Positions 13,787-17,725 of a stretch of 17,725 nt of DNA are shown here, piece by piece (position 1 is the stretch's first letter; each line of letters begins with the position of its first letter). The translations under genes were made by a program, and so were the position numbers. Origin of the DNA: AC-69 sp050692435 (GTDB taxonomy: Bacteria; Actinomycetota; UBA4738; HRBIN12); the NCBI GenBank assembly GCA_050692435.1, contig JBOGVG010000051.1:1-17725 (forward strand), given 5' to 3'. Below the pieces are notes generated by a model. It worked only from the letters and a program-made list of their open reading frames with translations. It was not told the DNA's origin and searched no databases.

Positions 13787-14611
13787 CTAGTCGGGACGTC
13801 GCGCTTCGATCGCGCGGTCGTGCCCGTCGCCGTCGCGGTGCACGCGGATCTTCGAGAGGCCGACGCCCGCTAGGGTCGACGCCATCTCGCCGGCCTGGTC
13901 GCCGCCGATCTCCAGGAGCACGCTGCCGCCGGTGCGGAGCCAGCGAGCGGCTGCTTCGGCGGCCCGCACGAGCACCGTCGTCCCGCGCCGTCCGCCATCG
14001 AGCGCGCGACGGGGTTCGTTGGCGAGCACGTCTCTCGGCAGGAGGTGGAGCTCCTCGGTGGGCACGTAGGGGACCACGGCCGTCATGACGTCCACGCGAT
14101 CGCGCCACCACGGCGAGATTGGCTCGTCGAGGCTGCCCACGAGCGCGTGGACGCCGTTTCGGCGCGCACACGCGACGGCAACCGGGTCGACGTCGGTGCC
14201 CACCACGGCGGCCCGCGGACGCGCCGAGCCGAGGACGGCGGCCACCGCCCCGCTGCCCGTGCACAGGTCGACGGCGATCCCGACGGCCGGCAACAGAGAG
14301 ATCGCCCGCCACACTAGCGCCTCCGTGTGCGGCCTGGGCACGAACACGCCGGGATCCACGCGGACCGGGACGCCGCAGAAGCGCACCCACCCGGTGATCC
14401 AGGCCAGCGGCTCCCCGCGCAGCCGGCGAACGATCAGCTCCTCGATCGGTCCGACGCCCTCGCTCGATGCTCGGAGCAGCGCGTCGGCCTCCGCGCCGGG
14501 AGCGACGCAGCCACCCTCCGCCAACGCGCGGACGACCCACGTGCGTTCCTCGCTCCCCGCGCCTGCGCTGCCCGCTGGGCTCGGGGAGCCCCCTGGCCTC
14601 ACCATCTGCAC
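13787..14611 (-). CDS. PrmC/HemK-related protein methyltransferase (putative)
   Basis: The 274-residue product has an N-terminal helical part with RRLRGEPLAWITGWVRFCG (62-80), the linker FVPRPHTEALV (90-100) and a class I methyltransferase domain with SAM-binding motif I DLCTGSGAVAAVLG (115-128) and acidic loop GTDVDPVAVACARRN. This matches the actinobacterial 'putative protein-(glutamine-N5) methyltransferase' group related to PrmC, whose substrate is unknown. The catalytic (N)PPY-type motif, usually NAPYVPT in this group, reads AVVPYVPTEEL (178-188): the Asn that binds the target amide is Val. Reduced or altered activity is possible. GTG 14611, ATG 14605 and GTG 14602 are possible starts, none with a good ribosome binding site. 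Confidence 0.85.
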   Translation of the reverse strand: MQMVRPGGSPSPAGSAGAGSEERTWVVRALAEGGCVAPGAEADALLRASSEGVGPIEELIVRRLRGEPLAWITGWVRFCGVPVRVDPGVFVPRPHTEALVWRAISLLPAVGIAVDLCTGSGAVAAVLGSARPRAAVVGTDVDPVAVACARRNGVHALVGSLDEPISPWWRDRVDVMTAVVPYVPTEELHLLPRDVLANEPRRALDGGRRGTTVLVRAAEAAARWLRTGGSVLLEIGGDQAGEMASTLAGVGLSKIRVHRDGDGHDRAIEARRPD

Positions 14612-14768
14612 CGGTCGGCACAGTAGATCGCAAGTTTCACAAGCAGGAGGATAGGACGGAAGGCATCGCGCTCATCGTGGCGCCAAGCGCGGTGGTCTCA
14701 GGCTATGTGCGCAGCGACGCAAACTGGCGGCTCAGATGACAGCCAGCCGTCTGACCTGCACTTCCCGA

Positions 14769-14807
14769 CCGGACTCTTGATCCGCAGGCTCGAGCTTCGA
14801 ATCCCCG
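14769..14807 (+). tRNA. tRNA-Lys(CTT)-like 3' fragment
   Basis: An anticodon arm resembling tRNA-Lys(CTT) is present: stem CCGGA / TCCGC (four of five pairs) around loop CTCTTGA (14774-14780), with anticodon CTT, U33 and purine 37. After a short variable region comes TTCGAAT CCCCG, the T-loop and T-stem 3' strand of a tRNA, but the 5' T-stem strand no longer pairs. No 5' half or acceptor stem is found. It abuts the truncated end of the alcohol dehydrogenase relic, so it may mark an old recombination point. A chance resemblance cannot be excluded. Confidence 0.35.
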
Positions 14808-15208
14808 GGGGCCTCGCTTAGCGGGTACGTTTTGTCGATCACTGGCGTGACCTTGCCGGCCTCGGCTTGGGCGCAACCTTGTCCTCTCGAGCACACGCGT
14901 ACTCGGCGAAGGAGCCGGCGCAGGTGCCGAATACCTCATCGCCGGCTGGAACTGGGTCGCATCCTTGCCGACCGCCTCGACGCGAACTGCCACATCGGTG
15001 CCCCGGACGCGGGCTTTCGGCCCGCGGAGCCCGTAGCCCGCGATGCGGATCAGGTACGGAAGGCCCGTCATGCTGGCCAGTCCCCGATGTGTGCGCTCTC
15101 GGCGTGAACGCGGAGCAGCACGTCGCCGTCGCCGATCACCGGTGTGTCGATATCTGTGAGCTCTAGGACATCGGCCGACCCGTACTTGTCTTGGACGATC
15201 GCCTTCAT
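14808..15208 (-). pseudogene. zinc-type NAD(P)-dependent alcohol dehydrogenase, deleted and frameshifted
   Basis: ATG at 15208 starts MKAIVQDKYGSADVLELTDI and runs to HIGDWPA before a stop. A second frame continues MTGLPYLIRIAGYGLRGPK and TDVAVRVEAVGKDATQFQP. A third gives GDEVFGTCAGSFAEYACARE and DKVAPKP, then jumps to VTPVIDKTYPLSEAP. These are the N-terminal GroES-like domain and then the extreme C-terminus of quinone-oxidoreductase/alcohol-dehydrogenase-like proteins; roughly 200 residues, including the whole Rossmann domain, are missing. The start codon overlaps the XRE stop codon as ATGA, so this was the third gene of that operon. Not functional. Confidence 0.8.
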
Positions 15209-15438
15209 GAGGCCTCTCCTTCACTGTCCGGGTACTGGAACACGTCGTCGAGCGGTACGTTGAATACGCGGGCGATCTGGAACGCCATCTCGAGGGACGG
15301 CGAGTAGCGCCCCTGCTCGATGGCGATGATGGTCTGGCGGGTGACGCCGATGCGATCTGCCAGGTCCGCCTGTGTCATCTCTCCGTTCGAGAACCTGAGC
15401 GATCGAATGGCGTTGGTGACCTTGGTTGGCTTCACCAT
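15205..15438 (-). CDS. XRE/Cro-CI family regulator
   Basis: The 77-residue protein is almost entirely a HTH_3 domain: TNAIRSLRFSNGEMTQADLA, then DRIGVTRQTIIAIEQGRYSP with the recognition helix, then SLEMAFQIARVFNVPLDDVF. This compact type commonly accompanies a small membrane protein and acts as its local repressor. ATG at 15438 lies two bases after the stop of the membrane protein gene, so translation is coupled. Two palindromic sites in the upstream promoter are the likely binding sites (inference). Its stop overlaps the start of the dehydrogenase relic. Confidence 0.95.
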   Translation of the reverse strand: MVKPTKVTNAIRSLRFSNGEMTQADLADRIGVTRQTIIAIEQGRYSPSLEMAFQIARVFNVPLDDVFQYPDSEGEAS

Positions 15439-15440
15439 GG

Positions 15441-15860
15441 CTACAAGCCCCGTCGGTAGGCGACGATCTTCACCACCGAAGCTGTGAGAGCCGACAGGAC
15501 GAACGCCAGGTAGATCGCGTTGGCGATCCAGAAATGGTCAACCTCTGCCATCGCCAGGCCGAACGGCACCAGCATGCCGACAGCGAGGACGATCCCGCCG
15601 ACGTATTCGCCGAACCGGTTGATGTCCTTGTCCCGCACGTCCCTCTTGTCGGCCTCGCTGGGTTTCGCGATCGCGACCGCAATGTGGCCGACGATCGACA
15701 GGGCGATGGCGATGCCGATGGTCCACAGCATCGTCGATACGTAAGACACCTCGGTGAAGGGGATGTTCTCCGCTCGCCCAAAGATGATGCTGAGGTAGGC
15801 CGCATACGTGACGACGTTGACCACGAGGTAGACCCACGTGCCCTTTTCTTCGAATGACAT
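15441..15860 (-). CDS. four-helix membrane protein, first gene of XRE operon
   Basis: From ATG 15860 the product is 139 residues beginning MSFEEKGTWVYLVVNVVTYA. Four hydrophobic segments follow in order: near residues 8-28; TMLWTIGIAIALSIVGHIAV; EYVGGIVLAVGMLVPFGLAM; and IYLAFVLSALTASVVKIVAY, with a polar loop KPSEADKRDVRDKDINRFG between the second and third. ATG 15860 is preferred over upstream ATGs because AGGAG lies five bases before it and the upstream extension crosses the promoter operators. It resembles small DUF2178-like membrane proteins paired with XRE regulators; function unknown. It is co-transcribed with the XRE gene 2 bp downstream. Confidence 0.9.
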   Translation of the reverse strand: MSFEEKGTWVYLVVNVVTYAAYLSIIFGRAENIPFTEVSYVSTMLWTIGIAIALSIVGHIAVAIAKPSEADKRDVRDKDINRFGEYVGGIVLAVGMLVPFGLAMAEVDHFWIANAIYLAFVLSALTASVVKIVAYRRGL

Positions 15861-15870
15861 CTCTGCTCCT

Positions 15871-15890
15871 ATGTCAAGAGTTGTTGACAT
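15871..15890. promoter_or_regulatory. palindromic operator O2 (XRE)
   Basis: ATGTCAA, six bases, TTGACAT: a perfect inverted repeat with 7-bp arms. It lies between the predicted -10 element and the ribosome binding site of the membrane protein gene, a repressing position. Confidence 0.7.
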
Positions 15891-15896
15891 GGGCAC

Positions 15897-15925
15897 AGTG
15901 TATAGCGATGCTGACATGATGTCAA
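15897..15925 (-). promoter_or_regulatory. promoter of the membrane protein-XRE operon
   Basis: On the minus strand a perfect -35 TTGACA (15920-15925), 17 bp, then TACACT (15897-15902). Spacing is ideal for a vegetative sigma factor. It is flanked or overlapped by both palindromes. Confidence 0.7.
15912..15924. promoter_or_regulatory. palindromic operator O1 (XRE), overlapping -35
   Basis: TGACAT-G-ATGTCA is a perfect 13-bp palindrome that overlaps the -35 hexamer and uses the same TGTCA/TGACA half-site as O2, though with different half-site spacing. Confidence 0.6.
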
Positions 15926-15987
15926 GTTTGCTTTACCCCTCAGACGACGGGCACCCGGAACAGGCCGCGCACGCTTCTAGCGAACCG

Positions 15988-16319
15988 TCACCGGCAGGAA
16001 GCGATACGCCGCACCCGGATGGGTCTTTCGCGGCCTCGCTTGTCCGGGGTGCGCTCGTGTTGGAGGCCGTCCCTCTGCGGGTTCATGAGCCAGGGCCTGT
16101 CCCTCACGAAGTCCTGCATGTCTGGCGTCTCGGGCACCTTGGCCTGGATCATCGCCCTGAACTTCCGAATCACCCTCCATCCGGCCCCGCACCTCCTGCG
16201 CGACCGACGTGTCGTGTCCCGTAGCCGCTTCTCGTGCTCGAGCCTTCGGCGCTCGGCCCACTCCGGGAAACGGGAGTCCGACTCGACCAGCTACTCGTCC
16301 GCGCCGTCCGAGTGCACGG
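15988..16319 (-). pseudogene. decayed hypothetical gene, in-frame stop
   Basis: On the minus strand one frame reads LTVHSDGADE, a TAG at 16291-16293, then LVESDSRFPEWAERRRLEHE, and after a less convincing stretch VIRKFRAMIQAKVPETPDMQ and DFVRDRPWLMNPQRDGL, ending at 15988. Part of the middle (HDTSVAQEVRGRMEG) looks better in a neighbouring frame, so two compensating frameshifts are possible. A short real ORF from GTG 16173 (61 residues) remains, but its ribosome binding site touches the start codon. I do not recognise the family. The coding look on both sides of the stop suggests a dead gene. Confidence 0.4.
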
Positions 16320-16408
16320 TCAGGCGCGGGGGTCGCCCCTCGCCGCAGCCGGCCGGCCGAGGTGGCGAACCGATCGGCCTCCGACGCCACTGGTATCGTC
16401 ACGGAGGC

Positions 16409-16894
16409 ATGTCGGAGGATCGCTCATACGACGATCAGAACACGCGAGAGCGCGAGCGCCTTCGCGCCCTGGTCGAACGCTTGGACGAGGACGAGCTACG
16501 CGCTCCGGTGAACGAGCACTGGACGGTCGCCGCCGTGCTCGGCCACATCGCGTTCTGGGACGCCCGGGTGCTGGCGCTCGCCGACAAGCTGGAGCGTGGC
16601 GTACCGTTCTCGCCCTCCGACGCCGAGCCGGAGGACGTGGACTGGATCAACGACGCCACGCGCCCGCTGATCCACGCGGTCCCGCCGCTCGAGGCCGCTC
16701 GGCTGGCGCTCCGCATCGCCGAGGAGACCGACGCCCGAGTGGCGAGCCTGCCGGTCGACCGGCTCTGGCCGCGCGACCCGAGCAGCCCCCTCTACCCGCT
16801 GCGCGCGTCGCACCGGGGCGAGCACCTCGACGACGTCGAGGCGGCGCTCCGAGCCCGCCCTGGACCGAAGTGGGGCGACGCGGCACCGGGGTAA
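16409..16894 (+). CDS. DinB / mycothiol-transferase-like protein
   Basis: A 161-residue product of the DinB-like four-helix-bundle superfamily: an N-terminal helix with RERLRALVERLDEDEL, then HWTVAAVLGHIAFWDARVL with His46, and the C-terminal SHRGEHLDDVEAAL with His135 and His139. These three histidines are the metal-ligand pattern of the superfamily, which includes mycothiol-dependent transferases and isomerases in Actinomycetota. The specific substrate is unknown. GGAGG lies only one base before ATG 16409, too close for normal initiation; a TATCGT at 16393-16398 would place transcription start at or very near the ATG, so a leaderless mRNA is possible. Stands alone on its strand. Confidence 0.88.
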   Translation: MSEDRSYDDQNTRERERLRALVERLDEDELRAPVNEHWTVAAVLGHIAFWDARVLALADKLERGVPFSPSDAEPEDVDWINDATRPLIHAVPPLEAARLALRIAEETDARVASLPVDRLWPRDPSSPLYPLRASHRGEHLDDVEAALRARPGPKWGDAAPG

Positions 16895-17219
16895 CCCCAT
16901 CGACGCGTCAGCCGACGAGCAGGGCGAGCTTCCGATGAAGCGCCGGATTGTCGATGCTCCGTCGCAACCATTCTCCGCCACCTCGAGCGAGCTGGCCTCA
17001 CCGAGCGCGAACGGTTGCACGAGACGCCGGTTCATTGGCGGCATCGGGACCACAGAGCTCCTTGTCCGTTGCGATCGAAGTGACAACGGCAGCCGAAGCC
17101 CCATCCCCGTCTCAATCCCGGCGATGAAACGGGAAATAGGACCTACTCGCTCGAGTTCCGCGGACGCGGGACTAGCGCCGCCCCGAGGCGCGAGGCTCGC
17201 AGCCAAGATCACGGATCGA
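16895..17219. other. no gene seen between convergent genes
   Basis: About 325 bp between the DinB-like gene and the terminator of the spondin gene. Open frames exist on both strands but show no family motif or ribosome binding site. Confidence 0.5.
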
Positions 17220-17253
17220 CCGAGGGCCGGGCCCGATCTGGCCCAGCCCTCGG
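17220..17253 (-). terminator. strong hairpin terminator after the spondin-domain gene
   Basis: CCGAGGGCCGGGCC and GGCCCAGCCCTCGG pair over 13 of 14 positions (one C-A mismatch) around loop CGATCT. It begins 10 bp after the stop codon at 17264. No T-tract follows, as is common for high-GC actinobacterial terminators. The symmetry means it could also stop readthrough from the plus strand. Confidence 0.75.
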
Positions 17254-17263
17254 GCCGATTTGA

Positions 17264-17725
17264 TCAGGCGATCCGCTCCACCGTGATCTCGGCAACTTGC
17301 TCGTTCACGTCCCAGCCGTGAACCGCCGGCACCAGGTCCGCACCACCCTGGATCCCGGGGTGGTGGTGGATCACGCCGCCCTCGGCGAGCGCCGGGTTGC
17401 TCACGCCCGTGCCTGCCTCGCCCGACGACACGCCGATCAGGCCCTGGCAGGGCGGAACGATGTCGGCGAAGTCCTCGGTGTTGATCTCGGTCCCGGCGTC
17501 GTACCCGGCCGTCCCGGCCGTGACGCTCTCACCCACGAACACCGGCAGCTTCAACCCGTCCACGCCGGTGAAGCCGTCGTTCGTGCAGATCAGCATCGAG
17601 ACCCAGGAGAGCCGACGGGCATCTGGCGTCGCGTGGATCTCGAACGTCACGCTGTCGGGGAACATCGCGGCGCCCGGCGTGCCCTCGGGGACCAGTGGGA
17701 ACGAGCCCTGGACGACCTCCGACAC
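17264..17725 (-). CDS. spondin domain protein, N-terminus beyond right edge
   Basis: The visible 153 residues match the C-terminal part of a Spondin_N domain: SVTFEIHATPDARRLSWVSM, then ICTNDGFTGVDGLKLP, GTEINTEDFADIVPPCQG, NPALAEGGVIHHHPGIQGG and the final HGWDVNEQVAEITVERI. Bacterial members are usually secreted and carry a signal peptide, which here would lie outside the window. The GTG exactly at the edge is in-frame sequence, not necessarily a start. In animals this fold occurs in extracellular adhesion proteins; the bacterial role is unknown. The gene ends at 17264 and is followed by a strong hairpin. Confidence 0.9.
   Translation of the reverse strand: MSEVVQGSFPLVPEGTPGAAMFPDSVTFEIHATPDARRLSWVSMLICTNDGFTGVDGLKLPVFVGESVTAGTAGYDAGTEINTEDFADIVPPCQGLIGVSSGEAGTGVSNPALAEGGVIHHHPGIQGGADLVPAVHGWDVNEQVAEITVERIA

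Noticed and set aside
13569..14633. 354-residue minus-strand frame overlapping the methyltransferase gene
   Set aside because: Arg/Gly/Ala-rich shadow frame; the overlapping frame carries clear methyltransferase motifs.
14630..14735. Plus-strand frame resembling the start of a hexapeptide-repeat protein (ALIVAPSAVVSG)
   Set aside because: Only about 12 residues look familiar and a stop follows soon; not enough to support even a relic call.

Overview
The window is GC-rich, with Shine-Dalgarno motifs of the GGAGG type and frequent GTG starts. The protein families (CsbD, DUF6328, split LigC-type ligase plus LigD-type polymerase, PrmC-related methyltransferase, DinB/mycothiol-transferase-like protein, spondin-domain protein) point to a chromosomal segment of a soil- or sediment-type Actinomycetota. 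This is inferred from protein character; there is no marker gene in the window. No phage, plasmid or CRISPR structure is visible.

Left part (1-3600): a hypothetical protein runs off the left edge on the minus strand. Next come frameshifted relics of DDE transposases, then a divergent pair made of an integral membrane protein and a TetR-family regulator that share an 86-bp promoter region. A 3' fragment of an IS481-type transposase follows and abuts a broken DUF6328 gene.

Stress cluster (3580-5521): four minus-strand genes lie head to tail (small membrane protein, second small membrane protein, CsbD, DUF6328 relic). They sit behind a GTTT-N15-GGGTAC motif that looks like a SigB/SigF-type promoter. 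A plus-strand single-pass membrane protein follows.

Decayed zone (5522-7560): remnants of a LuxR-type HTH, an alpha/beta hydrolase with an internal deletion, an intact-looking pirin whose N-terminus seems to carry a one-base frameshift, and a degenerate tRNA-like sequence.

Middle (7500-14611): an ArsR/SRPBCC regulatory pair is flanked by two direct copies of a ~60-bp repeat. A two-gene NHEJ-type module follows (ATP-dependent DNA ligase and polymerase/primase as separate proteins). Converging on it is an 854-residue DUF4062-NB-ARC-TPR STAND ATPase, with a PrmC-related methyltransferase upstream of it on the same strand.

Right part (14612-17725): a tRNA-Lys-like fragment abuts an alcohol dehydrogenase pseudogene, which is the broken third gene of a unit with a four-helix membrane protein and an XRE regulator. 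That unit has a strong promoter with two palindromic operators. A decayed minus-strand frame, a DinB-like protein, and a spondin-domain protein truncated by the window edge and followed by a strong hairpin complete the window.

The main theme is small one-component regulatory cassettes (TetR, ArsR, XRE) separated by gene relics. The item most worth following as a possible undescribed system is the DUF4062-STAND ATPase; its function cannot be decided from sequence alone.
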